In this document: positions 1-13,669 of the stretch, piece by piece | Numbering within the stretch: the stretch's first letter is position 1 | Layout of the letters: every line of letters begins with the position of its first letter | Program-made: the position numbers and the translations under genes | Assembly: GCF_027947535.2 (NCBI RefSeq) | Contig: NZ_JAAGKO020000068.1 | Span: 1 to 33,811 of the forward strand | Direction of reading: 5' to 3' | Origin: Streptantibioticus silvisoli | Lineage (GTDB): Bacteria > Actinomycetota > Actinomycetes > Streptomycetales > Streptomycetaceae | DNA: 33,811 bases | The notes under the pieces: model-generated | What the model was told of the DNA's origin: nothing | Seen by the model: only the letters and a program-made list of their open reading frames with translations | Databases searched by the model: none

Positions 1-66
1 CTAAGCCTTTCAGCGCCGATGGTACTGCAGGGGGGACCCTGTGGGAGAGTAGGACGCCGCCGAACA
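1..66 (+). rRNA. rrf: 5S ribosomal RNA, 3' end (partial)
   Basis: The first 66 bases match, from memory, the 3' half of actinobacterial 5S rRNA. The GCCGATGGTACTGC helix region and the terminal GGAGAGTAGGACGCCGCCGAAC are present. The gene is cut by the window edge, so a 16S-23S-5S operon should lie just upstream. The exact 3' end (65-67) is estimated from the 5S consensus. Confidence 0.95.
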
Positions 67-75
67 TTTTTTGGG

Positions 76-122
76 CCGTTGGCTCCAGCAGATTTGATCT
101 GTTGGAGCCAACGGTCATTTTT
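76..122 (+). terminator. Rho-independent terminator of the rRNA operon
   Basis: An 18-bp inverted repeat (76-93 with 97-114) has a 3-nt loop and a single G-U pair. It is followed by TCATTTTT. It starts about 10 nt after the 5S 3' end, as expected for the rrn operon terminator. Confidence 0.93.
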
Positions 123-259
123 GCGTTCAGGACTGCTGGCTCTCCGTCTGACCGTCGCACAGCGGTAGCGGGGGTAATGGGGTGGACCGGGCCGGCCACG
201 GGGGCCGGGGCCGGGCATCGGGGCCGGCCCGCGTCGCACCGTGCGGGCCGGAGAACGGA

Positions 260-289
260 TTTCCGATGCGGGCCTGGATGGGCTACTCT
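260..289 (+). promoter_or_regulatory. Candidate promoter of tRNA-Thr
   Basis: TTTCCG (260-265) and TACTCT (284-289) are separated by 18 nt. The -10 hexamer fits the Streptomyces housekeeping consensus TAnnnT and lies 15 nt before the mature tRNA 5' end. The -35 is weak. The rrn terminator upstream means the tRNA needs its own promoter. Confidence 0.5.
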
Positions 290-304
290 TTTCCCTGTTG
301 GCAC

Positions 305-380
305 GCCCCAATAGCTCAGTCGGTAGAGCGTCTCCATGGTAAGGAGAAGGTCTACGGTTCGATTCCGTATTGGGGCTCCA
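305..380 (+). tRNA. tRNA-Thr (anticodon GGT)
   Basis: This is a complete 76-nt cloverleaf. The acceptor stem GCCCCAA pairs with TTGGGGC. The D arm contains AGCTCAGTCGGTAGAGC. The anticodon stem TCTCC/GGAGA encloses loop ATGGTAA, giving anticodon GGT, which reads ACC/ACU threonine codons. The T arm has GGTTCGATTCC, and the 3' CCA is encoded. It stands alone between the rRNA operon and osaC. Confidence 0.97.
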
Positions 381-385
381 GACGA

Positions 386-423
386 ACGAAGGCCCCCGCC
401 ATTCACGTGGCGGGGGCCTTCGT
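386..423. terminator. Bidirectional terminator between tRNA-Thr and osaC
   Basis: A perfect 16-bp inverted repeat (386-401 with 408-423) has a 6-nt loop and a GGCCCCCGCCA core. It lies directly after the tRNA and 85 nt beyond the osaC stop on the opposite strand, so it can serve both converging transcripts. There is no T tract, which is common for streptomycete terminators. Confidence 0.85.
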
Positions 424-508
424 CGTATCCGGCCGACGGACCGTAAGCCGGACCGTGAGCCGGGCCGTCAGCCGTGGTCGGCCGAGCCGTCAGCCCCGGC
501 CGGTCCGG

Positions 509-3262
509 TCAGACGTCGACGTGTCCGTGGACCCGCATGGTGAGGATGGCCATGTCGTCGGAGGGCGGGTCCGGGGCGAAGCGCTCCACGGCCCGCTGGA
601 CCCGGGCGGCGACCGCGCCGGCGGTGAGGCCGGTGCTCTGGGCCAGCACCTCCGCGAGGCCGTCGTCGCCGAGCATGCGGCTGCCCTCCCGGCGTTCGGT
701 GACACCGTCGGTGACGCACAGCAGGACATCGCCGGATTCCAGGCGCACCGTCTGCTCGACCAGGCGGATGTCGTCCATGACGCCCAGCAGCGGCTGCGGG
801 TCCGCGGCGGAGACGACCTTGCCGTCCTTGCGCAGCCGCAGGGGCAGCGGGTGCCCGGCGCAGACCACCTTCAGCTCGGCGCTGCCGTCCGGCTGCGGCC
901 ACAACTCGCCGTAGAGCAGGGTGAGGAAGCGGCTGCGGGCGCCCTCGTCGAGGATGGCGGTGTTGAGGCGTTCCAGCACGGCGGGGCCGCCGAGGCCCTC
1001 ACGGGCCAGCAGGCGCAGCGCGTGCCGGGCCAGGCCGGTGACGGCGGCGGCTTCCGGTCCGGTGCCGCAGACGTCGCCGATGGCGAAGCCCCAGCAGCCC
1101 TCGCGGATCGGGAACAGGTCGTAGAAGTCGCCGCCGACCTCGTTGCCCTCGCCGGCCGCCTGGTAGATGACCTCGACCTCGACGCCGGGGATGTGCGGCA
1201 ACTCCGGCGGCAGCAGGCTGCGTTGCAGGGACTGGCTGATCGCGGTGCGCTCGGAGTACAGCCGGGCGTTGTCCAGGGCGAGCGCGGCCCGGCGCGAGAG
1301 GTCCTCGGCCAGTTCCAGGATCTCCTGGCGGAAGCGTTCGTCGGACGGCTTGCCGAGCGTCAGCATGCCGATGACGCGGTTGCGGGCGACCAGCGGCAGC
1401 ACGACGGTCTCGCCGCCGACCGCGGAGGCGGTGGCGTGCGCGCCGGTGCCGGTGGCGGGCCGGCCGGCCTCGGCCAGGCCCAGGCTGCGCAGCGAGGCGC
1501 GCAGCGCGGTGGAGTGGGCCGCTTCGGACGGCGCGTTCCACATCCGGGCGCCCGGGGTGGGGTCGGGGGAGGGCGGCGCGATGCGGGACAGCAGCGCCTT
1601 GAGGCCGTCGATGCGGTCCTCGTCCTCGTGCAGGACGAAGGCGAGTTCCGGTTCGGACTGCTCGGCGATGGTGTAGACGGCGCACCAGGTGGCGAGCGTC
1701 GGCACCGTCATCTGGGCCATCAGGGCCAGTGTCTGGTCGCGTTCCAGGGTGCCGGCCAGCAGGTCGGAGGCCTCGACGAGGAAGGACAGCGAGCCGCGGC
1801 GCAGCCGTTCGAGCTCGGTGAGCCGGGCGCTTTCGACGGCCAGCGCGATCCGGTCGGCGGCGAACTGAAGGCGCAGCGCCTCCTCGTTGGTGTACCGGCC
1901 CGGGGCCTCGGCGGCGACGCCCAGCGAGCCGGTGAGGCGGCCTTCGACCTTCAGCGGGACGGTGACGACCGAGCGCATGCCGGTGCCGGACAGCAGCGGG
2001 ACGGCGCCGGGCGCGACGGTGAGGTCCTCGTGGACGGCGGGCATCCGGGCGCTGCCGTAGCGGCCGGAGCCGGCTTCGACGGGGACCCGGGCGAAGCGCT
2101 GGCGGGCGGCGGGCAGTCCGGTGGAGGCGCGCACCTCCAGCTCGGTCTCGTCGTCGGTGGCGAGCAGCAGGTAGGCGGCGTCGCCGTCGAGCATGTCGCG
2201 GGCGCGTTCGACGGTGCGTTGCAGCAGGCCGTCGAGGTCGTCGGGGGCGGGGGAGCCGATGAAGACCTCGAAGGGGTCGGCCGCGTTGCCGCCCCGGTCG
2301 CCGGGGGAGTCCTGCACCGGGATGCGCACCGGGCTCTGCAGGATGGCGCGTTCGTTCTCGCGCACCAGCAGGCAGACGGTGGAGGGGGCGCCGTCGCTGT
2401 CGCGCACCCGCAGGTGGGAGCCGTAGACCGGCTGGACCTTGCCGTCGGAGTCGCGCAGGCCGTAGGAGCCCTCCCAGCGCGACAGCCGCAGCGCCTCGGC
2501 GAGGCCGAAGCCGGTGCCGGGGGTCTGCGGCCAGGCGCTGAGGTCGCCCAGTGGTTTGCCGGTGACCTGCTCGGCGGTATGGCCGAAGAGTGCCTGCGCG
2601 TCGTCGTTCCAGCCGCTGACGGTGCCGTCGTGGTCGACCTGGACGACGGCGACCCGGACCCGGGGGTCGGCCAGCGGCAGGGAGGCGGGGGGCAGCGGGG
2701 GGCCGGCGGAGCGGGTGCCGGCCGGGCGGTCGGGCAGTTCGAGCTGGAACCAGACGCGTTTGTGGGTGGGGGTGTACTCCACGCCCCAGCGGCCGGCCAG
2801 CGCGGAGCACAGGATGAGGCCGCGGCCGCCCTCCTTGTCGGGGGAGGCGGTCAGGTGGGGGGAGGTGTGCAGCGGCACCTCGCGTTCCGGGTACTGGTCG
2901 GCGACCTCGATGCGGACCGAGCCCGGCTGGCGCAGGCACACCACGTCGGCGGCGGTGCCGGCGTGGACCACGGCGTTGGTGACGAGTTCGCTGGTCAGGA
3001 CGACGGCGTCGTCGGTGACGTCGGCGAACCCCCACCCCTGGAGCGTGTCGCGCACGAAGGCGCGGGCGGTGGCGACGGAACGTCCGACCGGCTCGAAGGT
3101 GGCGGCTGCCCGCGCGGTGATCAATTGGCTCCTCGTGTGTCGCAGGTCACCCGGCTCGGCGTCGGGCCGTCCGGTGCCGTTCCGCCCGGGTGGGCGGTGG
3201 CCGGCCGCGAACCCGGATGGGGGCGCGGGCGAGTCCTTCCGTTCGGCGCTCTGCTCGCGCAT
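509..3262 (-). CDS. osaC: OsaC-like multidomain anti-sigma kinase / PP2C phosphatase
   Basis: This is a 917-aa cytoplasmic regulator with no membrane segments. Rough domain order: an RsbW-like HATPase at 45-177 (N-box SELVTNAVVHAG at 91-102, GGRGL at 145-149); PAS at 196-305; two GAF domains at about 331-476 and 496-666; and a SpoIIE/PP2C phosphatase at 690-917 with EVGGDFYDLF at 708-717 and a C-terminal SDDMAIL metal-binding motif. The family pairs an anti-sigma kinase with a phosphatase that resets anti-anti-sigma factors. In S. coelicolor, OsaC modulates SigB after osmotic shock. I chose ATG 3262 because GGAGGGG lies about 11 nt upstream; an upstream ATG at 3304 has no good ribosome site. 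It is divergent from osaA with 248 bp between. Assignment rests on domain order plus the osaA/osaB neighbours. Confidence 0.9.
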   Translation of the reverse strand: MREQSAERKDSPAPPSGFAAGHRPPGRNGTGRPDAEPGDLRHTRSQLITARAAATFEPVGRSVATARAFVRDTLQGWGFADVTDDAVVLTSELVTNAVVHAGTAADVVCLRQPGSVRIEVADQYPEREVPLHTSPHLTASPDKEGGRGLILCSALAGRWGVEYTPTHKRVWFQLELPDRPAGTRSAGPPLPPASLPLADPRVRVAVVQVDHDGTVSGWNDDAQALFGHTAEQVTGKPLGDLSAWPQTPGTGFGLAEALRLSRWEGSYGLRDSDGKVQPVYGSHLRVRDSDGAPSTVCLLVRENERAILQSPVRIPVQDSPGDRGGNAADPFEVFIGSPAPDDLDGLLQRTVERARDMLDGDAAYLLLATDDETELEVRASTGLPAARQRFARVPVEAGSGRYGSARMPAVHEDLTVAPGAVPLLSGTGMRSVVTVPLKVEGRLTGSLGVAAEAPGRYTNEEALRLQFAADRIALAVESARLTELERLRRGSLSFLVEASDLLAGTLERDQTLALMAQMTVPTLATWCAVYTIAEQSEPELAFVLHEDEDRIDGLKALLSRIAPPSPDPTPGARMWNAPSEAAHSTALRASLRSLGLAEAGRPATGTGAHATASAVGGETVVLPLVARNRVIGMLTLGKPSDERFRQEILELAEDLSRRAALALDNARLYSERTAISQSLQRSLLPPELPHIPGVEVEVIYQAAGEGNEVGGDFYDLFPIREGCWGFAIGDVCGTGPEAAAVTGLARHALRLLAREGLGGPAVLERLNTAILDEGARSRFLTLLYGELWPQPDGSAELKVVCAGHPLPLRLRKDGKVVSAADPQPLLGVMDDIRLVEQTVRLESGDVLLCVTDGVTERREGSRMLGDDGLAEVLAQSTGLTAGAVAARVQRAVERFAPDPPSDDMAILTMRVHGHVDV

Positions 3263-3331
3263 GTCTGGCGGCACCCCTCCGCGGCCCAGGTGTACGCCCG
3301 GCACGTGGCGGGCAACCCGATGCCAGGTTAC

Positions 3332-3337
3332 TTACCC
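3332..3337 (-). promoter_or_regulatory. Possible SigB-type -10 element of osaC
   Basis: On the minus strand this reads GGGTAA, about 70 nt before the osaC start. It resembles the GGGTAt -10 of SigB/SigH promoters, which would fit an osmotic-stress gene. I see no convincing GTTT -35 at 14-16 nt, so this is a weak call. Confidence 0.25.
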
Positions 3338-3510
3338 GTTGGGGCGGCGCGCGTGCCGGTTGCGGGTGTTTTCCGTCGTGATCGGACCGTGACGGGCGGT
3401 GGATGCCGCAGAACGGTTATGGCCGGGCGCGGTCGGGGTGAAACACTGGGAATGCCTTGGGCAGGGGCAAGAGCCAGGGCAGTCGAGGACGACCCTCTGG
3501 GAGGGACACG

Positions 3511-8958
<5,448 letters not shown>

Positions 8959-9290
8959 CGTGGGAACGGTGACCGGGAAATCTGTGATCCGCGCCCGGCG
9001 GATCATGGATTTCCCGGTGCCGGTATGGCCATCCGGTGACGAGTGGATGAGAGCAGGGTGAGATTGCGTCATCCGGCGCTCCGACACGCCCCGCCGGGTG
9101 TGAGAGTGCTGGGGGCGGGGAACCTATTCGTGCCTCGCCACGTTTTTGCTTCGGGCACAGTGACATGGCGGTGACAGGGTGTGGCGAGCGACAGGGTGCG
9201 GCTACCATGACCGGCACAAGGACGGACGGCGTACGGGAGTCGTCCCTGGGGGCGGCGCCCGGAATGCTGCCGGGACGAGGAGGGCGGGCC
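8959..9290 (+). other. osaA-osaB intergenic region (332 bp)
   Basis: It holds the osaA terminator at 8972-9018. The rest is more AT-rich than the surroundings and contains a short direct repeat of GACAGGGTG(T/C)GG at about 9173 and 9190. I cannot assign a specific promoter. No separate gene is supported; the longer reading frame starting at 9165 lacks a ribosome site and is the leader of osaB. Confidence 0.6.
8972..9018 (+). terminator. Terminator hairpin after osaA
   Basis: A 20-bp stem (8972-8991 with 8999-9018) has a 7-nt loop. The only two non-Watson-Crick positions are G-U pairs. It begins 14 nt after the osaA stop. No T tract follows. It implies that osaB is at least partly transcribed on its own. 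Confidence 0.82.
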
Positions 9291-9965
9291 ATGGTGCAGA
9301 AGGCCAAGATCCTCCTGGTCGATGACCGGCCGGAGAATCTGCTGGCGCTGGAGGCGATCCTCTCCGCGCTCGATCAGACGCTGGTGCGGGCATCGTCCGG
9401 GGAGGAAGCGCTCAAGGCGCTGCTCACGGACGACTTCGCGGTCATCCTGCTCGACGTGCAGATGCCGGGTATGGACGGTTTCGAGACGGCCGCGCACATC
9501 AAGCGGCGCGAACGCACCCGCGACATCCCGATCATCTTCCTGACCGCCATCAACCACGGCCCGCACCACACCTTCCGCGGCTACGCGGCCGGCGCGGTCG
9601 ACTACATCTCCAAGCCGTTCGACCCGTGGGTCCTGCGCGCCAAGGTGTCGGTCTTCGTCGACCTGTACATGAAGAACTGCCAGCTGCGCGAGCAGGCGGC
9701 CCTGCTGCGGCTCCAGCTGGAACAGGGCGAGCAGGGCGGCGGCGGCCGGGAGTCGGCGGGGGTGCTGGCCGAACTGTCCGCCCGGCTGGCCGCCGTCGAG
9801 GAGCAGGCCGAGGCGCTCACCAAGCAGCTCGACGAGTCCGCCGACGCCGCCGCGGTGGCCACCGCCGCCCACCTGGAACGCAAGCTGACCGGCCTGCGAC
9901 GCGCCCTGGACGCGCTGGAGCCCGGCGCCGACCACAGCGGCCCCTCGCTGCCCCCACAGGCCTGA
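9291..9965 (+). CDS. osaB: OsaB-like response regulator
   Basis: This is a 224-aa cytoplasmic protein. An N-terminal receiver domain (residues 5-125) has the acidic pocket D11-D12, the phospho-acceptor D55 in VILLDVQMPGMDG, and the conserved Lys in YISKPF. The second half has no DNA-binding domain. It is instead a Leu/Gln/Glu-rich coiled coil (about 135-210) and a short Pro-rich tail, so output is probably by protein contact. ATG 9291 is preceded by GAGGAGGG at 5-6 nt. It sits behind the osaA kinase and is the expected phosphotransfer partner. The S. coelicolor counterpart is required for osmoadaptation and affects antibiotic production. Confidence 0.92.
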   Translation: MVQKAKILLVDDRPENLLALEAILSALDQTLVRASSGEEALKALLTDDFAVILLDVQMPGMDGFETAAHIKRRERTRDIPIIFLTAINHGPHHTFRGYAAGAVDYISKPFDPWVLRAKVSVFVDLYMKNCQLREQAALLRLQLEQGEQGGGGRESAGVLAELSARLAAVEEQAEALTKQLDESADAAAVATAAHLERKLTGLRRALDALEPGADHSGPSLPPQA

Positions 9966-10368
9966 GCGGCCCTCCGGGGGTCGGCGGGAAGGTCTTGGGC
10001 GCGGGGCTTCTCGGTGCACAGGGGTTTTCCGGGGTGGAGGTCTTCGGGGTGCGGTGAGGTCTTCTGGGGGCGGGTGTCTTCGGGGGCGGTCGGGCGCCTT
10101 CGCGGCGTACCGGGGTCGTCGGGTGGAGGTCTTCACCGGTGACCGGGCCTTCGGGGGCGGATGTCTTCGCGGTGGCGTGAGGTCTTCGGCGGCGGGCGTC
10201 TTCGCGGGGTCCCGAGGTCTTCGGCGGCCGGAGCGGACGGGCGGGCTCCGGCGCACGACGGGCATCGCGTCTGACGCCCGCTCACCGTGCGGGCGGGGCG
10301 CGGCGACACGAACGGGCGAAGGTCTGTCAGGCGTGTCGGCGCCGGGGCAACGGCGGTAATGTCGCACC
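9966..10368 (+). other. osaB-ftsK intergenic region with degenerate GTCTTC repeats
   Basis: This 403-bp stretch holds no supported gene. It contains an irregular array of a GTCTTCGgGG-like core. Exact GTCTTC occurs at 10040, 10060, 10076, 10130, 10163, 10182, 10198 and 10217, with GCCTTC variants at 10096 and 10147. Spacing is mostly 16-20 nt. The final 12 bases are the ftsK -10 region. Confidence 0.7.
10357..10362 (+). promoter_or_regulatory. -10 element of ftsK (probably leaderless)
   Basis: TAATGT lies 6 nt before the ftsK ATG at 10369. That spacing would place the transcription start at or next to the A of the ATG. No ribosome-binding site is visible before the ATG, which is consistent with a leaderless mRNA. 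The -35 is not clear. Confidence 0.6.
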
Positions 10369-13227
10369 ATGGCCTCACGTACGTCCGGCAAGGGCTCCAG
10401 CAGCGCTACGGCGCCCGCACAGCGCGCCGGGCGTGGCAAGGCCGCCGCGGTGCCGGCCAAGAAAACGGCGGCCCGCCGCAGCGCGGCACCGCCCGTCAAG
10501 GGCGGCAAGGCCACCGGGAGGAAGCCGCCGGTCAAGAAGGCCGTCAGGCCCGCGCCGAAACCCGCCCCGAGTCCCACCGGCGGCGTCTACCGGCTGGTGC
10601 GCGCGGTGTGGCTGGGGTTCGCGCACAGCGTCGGCGCCGTCTTCCGCGGTGTCGGGCGCGGCGCCCGCGGCCTGGACCCGGCCCACCGCAAGGACGGCCT
10701 GGCGCTGCTGCTGCTCGGCGTGGCCCTGGTCACCGCGGCCGGCACCTGGTCCAACCTCAGCGGCCCGGTCGGCGACCTGGTGGAGATGCTGGTCACCGGC
10801 GCGTTCGGCCGGCTCGACCTGCTGGTGCCGATACTGCTGGCGATCGTCGCGGTCCGCCTGATGCGGCACCCGGAGCAGCAGGACGCCAACGGACGCATCG
10901 TCATCGGGCTGTCCGCGCTGCTGATCGGCGTGCTCGGCATGGTGCACATCGCGTGCGGCGCCCCCGGCCGGGGCCAGGGCGCGCAGGCCCTGCGCGACGC
11001 CGGCGGCCTGATCGGCTGGGCGGCGTCCAAGCCGCTGCTGTTCACCGTCGGCTCGACCCTCGCGGTGCCCCTGCTGGCCCTGGTCACCCTCTTCGGTTTC
11101 CTGGTGGTCACCGCCACCCCGGTCAACGCGATCCCGCAGCGCCTGAAGCAGATCGGCACCCGCCTGGGGCTCTACCTGCCCCCGGAGACCGACGAGGACG
11201 CCGACCCGTTCGACGACGAGGACGGCCTCGCCGCCGACGACACCCCGGTACCGGCCCGGCGCGGCGGATCGAGCTCCGCGGCCCCCGCCGAGTCGCCCGA
11301 CGCCGTCGAGGCCGCCGAGATCGGCCGGCGCCGCCGTCCCCGGCGCGGGCAGGAGGCCGGTACGCCGGAGCCCGGGGCGGTGGCGGACTTCACCAAGCGC
11401 GACCCCAACGCGGTCGACGTCGCCGCGGCCGCGGCCGCCGCGCTGGACGGCGCGGTGCTGCACGGCGTACAGCCCTCGCCGCTCGTGGCCGACCTCACCA
11501 GTTCCCTCCGCACCGTGCCCCCCGGCGGCCGTACCGGCGCCCGCCCGGCCGGCCAGGGCGACGCCGACGGCAGCGGCGGCACCGGCGCCCCGGCGAGGAC
11601 CCCGGCCACCGCCGGCTCCGGCTCCGGCTCCGCCGGCCCCGGCACGGGCAAGGCGGCGAAGGCGGGGGAGGGGACCGTTGCCGACCTGACGAAGCGGCCC
11701 GTGGTGCCCGAGGGCGACCCGTTGCCGCCGCGGGCCGAGCAGTTGATGCTCTCCGGCGACATCACGTACGCGCTGCCGCCGCTGGACCTGCTGGAGCGCG
11801 GCGGCCCCGGGCGGACCCGCAGCGCGGCCAACGACGCGGTGGTGGCGGCGCTCAGCGGGGTGTTCGGCGAGTTCAAGGTCGACGCCACCGTCACCGGGTT
11901 CAGCCGCGGCCCGACCGTCACCCGCTACGAGGTGGAACTCGGTCCGGCGGTGAAGGTCGAGCGGATCACCGCGCTGGCCAAGAACATCGCCTACTCGGTG
12001 GCCAGCCCGGATGTGCGGATCATAAGCCCGATCCCGGGCAAGTCGGCCGTGGGCATCGAGATCCCCAACTCCGACCGCGAGATGGTCAACCTCGGTGACG
12101 TCCTCCGTTCGGCGCAGGCCATCGGCGAGGAACACCCGATGACCGTCGCCCTCGGCAAGGACGTCGAAGGCGGCTACGTCACCGCCAACCTCGCCAGGAT
12201 GCCGCACGTCCTGGTGGCCGGCGCGACCGGTTCCGGCAAGTCCTCGTGCATCAACTGCCTGATCACCTCGATCATGGTCCGCGCCACCCCGGAGGAGGTC
12301 CGGATGGTGCTGGTCGACCCCAAGCGGGTCGAGCTGACCGCCTACGAGGGCATCCCGCACCTGATCACCCCGATCATCACCAACCCCAAGAAGGCCGCCG
12401 AGGCCCTCCAGTGGGTGGTGCGCGAGATGGACCTGCGCTACGACGACCTGGCCGCCTACGGCTACCGCCACATCGACGACTTCAACGCCGCCATCCGCTC
12501 CGGCAAGGCCAAGCCGCCGGAGGGCAGCGAACGCGAGCTGGTCCCCTACCCGTACCTGCTGGTGATCGTCGACGAGCTGGCCGACCTGATGATGGTCGCC
12601 CCGCGCGACGTCGAGGACTCCATCGTCCGCATCACCCAGCTGGCCCGCGCGGCCGGCATCCACCTGGTCCTCGCCACCCAGCGGCCCAGCGTCGACGTGG
12701 TCACCGGCCTGATCAAGGCCAACGTGCCCTCCCGGCTGGCGTTCGCCACCTCCTCGCTCGCCGACAGCCGCGTCATCCTCGACCAGCCCGGCGCCGAGAA
12801 GCTCATCGGCAAGGGCGACGCGCTCTTCCTGCCGATGGGCGCGAACAAGCCGGTCCGGCTCCAGGGCGCGTTCGTCACCGAGGACGAGGTCCAGGGCGTC
12901 GTCGACCACTGCAAGGCCCAGTTCACCCCGTCCTACCGCCAGGACGTCATGGTCGGCGCCGGCCCGAAGAAGGAGATCGACGAGGAGATCGGCGACGACC
13001 TCGACCTGCTGATGCAGGCCGTCGAGCTGGTCGTCTCCACCCAGTTCGGCTCGACCTCGATGCTCCAGCGCAAACTGCGCGTGGGATTCGCCAAAGCGGG
13101 CAGGCTCATGGACCTGATGGAGTCCCGCAACATCGTGGGGCCCAGCGAGGGGTCGAAGGCGCGTGACGTGCTGATCAAGCCGGACGACCTGGACGGAGTA
13201 CTCGCCGAGATCAGCGGCGGCGGCTGA
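10369..13227 (+). CDS. ftsK: FtsK/SpoIIIE family DNA translocase
   Basis: This 952-aa membrane-anchored motor pumps chromosomal DNA through closing septa; in streptomycetes it protects chromosomes during sporulation septation. Residues 1-75 are Lys/Ala/Pro-rich and basic. About four membrane helices follow (near 107-127, 148-166, 178-198, 225-250). An acidic to Ala/Pro-rich linker (about 265-460) carries three copies of a V-A-D-[FL]-T motif (338, 373, 437). The motor domain has Walker A GATGSGKS at 618-625 and Walker [14 protein letters not shown] near 729. The C-terminal gamma winged helix is at about 875-952 ([20 protein letters not shown]). The ATG is preceded by a -10 box rather than a ribosome site. 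The stop codon lies inside the first unit of a 38-bp repeat array. Confidence 0.97.
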   Translation: MASRTSGKGSSSATAPAQRAGRGKAAAVPAKKTAARRSAAPPVKGGKATGRKPPVKKAVRPAPKPAPSPTGGVYRLVRAVWLGFAHSVGAVFRGVGRGARGLDPAHRKDGLALLLLGVALVTAAGTWSNLSGPVGDLVEMLVTGAFGRLDLLVPILLAIVAVRLMRHPEQQDANGRIVIGLSALLIGVLGMVHIACGAPGRGQGAQALRDAGGLIGWAASKPLLFTVGSTLAVPLLALVTLFGFLVVTATPVNAIPQRLKQIGTRLGLYLPPETDEDADPFDDEDGLAADDTPVPARRGGSSSAAPAESPDAVEAAEIGRRRRPRRGQEAGTPEPGAVADFTKRDPNAVDVAAAAAAALDGAVLHGVQPSPLVADLTSSLRTVPPGGRTGARPAGQGDADGSGGTGAPARTPATAGSGSGSAGPGTGKAAKAGEGTVADLTKRPVVPEGDPLPPRAEQLMLSGDITYALPPLDLLERGGPGRTRSAANDAVVAALSGVFGEFKVDATVTGFSRGPTVTRYEVELGPAVKVERITALAKNIAYSVASPDVRIISPIPGKSAVGIEIPNSDREMVNLGDVLRSAQAIGEEHPMTVALGKDVEGGYVTANLARMPHVLVAGATGSGKSSCINCLITSIMVRATPEEVRMVLVDPKRVELTAYEGIPHLITPIITNPKKAAEALQWVVREMDLRYDDLAAYGYRHIDDFNAAIRSGKAKPPEGSERELVPYPYLLVIVDELADLMMVAPRDVEDSIVRITQLARAAGIHLVLATQRPSVDVVTGLIKANVPSRLAFATSSLADSRVILDQPGAEKLIGKGDALFLPMGANKPVRLQGAFVTEDEVQGVVDHCKAQFTPSYRQDVMVGAGPKKEIDEEIGDDLDLLMQAVELVVSTQFGSTSMLQRKLRVGFAKAGRLMDLMESRNIVGPSEGSKARDVLIKPDDLDGVLAEISGGG

Positions 13228-13451
13228 CCGGAGTACTGGTGGTCGGCCGGAGCACGGACGGCTGACCGGAGCACCAGTGGCCGGCTGGAACACGGACGGC
13301 TGACCGGTGTACCGGTGGTTGGCCGGAGCACGGACGGCTGACCGGAGTACTGGTGGTTGGCCGGAGCACGGACGGCTGGCCGGAGTACTGGTGGTCGGCC
13401 GGAGCACGGACGGCTGGCCGGAGCACCGGTGGTTGGCCGGAGCACCGACGG
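13224..13451 (+). repeat. Six tandem 38-bp repeats downstream of ftsK
   Basis: Units begin at 13224, 13262, 13300, 13338, 13376 and 13414, each exactly 38 bp. Each starts CTG(A/G)CCGG and ends GAGCACGGACGG or a close variant. The first unit includes the ftsK stop codon. Because 38 is not a multiple of 3, the array is not periodic coding sequence. There are no spacers, so it is not CRISPR. Confidence 0.95.
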
Positions 13452-13669
13452 CGGACGCCCACCGGTGCGGTGTTGCGGGCAACCGTTCGTGCCGTTCATA
13501 CGTCAAAATGGAGAAGGGAGCCCGTGAATGGATGCCTGCCCCTCCGCACGGACGCGATCCGGCCGGACCCCGATGGCGGACACTCGATGGCCGCCCGGTT
13601 GCCCGCTGTTCGCAGAGCGCCCCTAGACTGAATTTCCAGCAGGTGGCTACACGTTTGAAAGGCGTCCCC
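13228..13669 (+). other. ftsK to RodZ-like gene intergenic region (442 bp)
   Basis: The first half is the 38-bp repeat array to 13451. The remainder, 13452-13598, is unremarkable. It is followed by a good promoter at 13599-13629. Reading frames that start in this region on either strand run through the repeat array and lack ribosome sites. Confidence 0.7.
13599..13629 (+). promoter_or_regulatory. Promoter of the RodZ-like gene
   Basis: TTGCCC (13599-13604) and TAGACT (13624-13629) are separated by 19 nt. This matches the Streptomyces vegetative (HrdB) pattern. It would give a leader of about 33 nt before the GTG start at 13670. Confidence 0.7.

Noticed and set aside
10054-10359. Plus-strand frame in the osaB-ftsK gap
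   Set aside because: Its sequence is a translation of the GTCTTC repeats (V-F-x-G patterns) without ribosome site or family resemblance.
13224-13451. CRISPR-like array after ftsK
   Set aside because: Units are directly adjacent with no unique spacers, and no cas genes are present.
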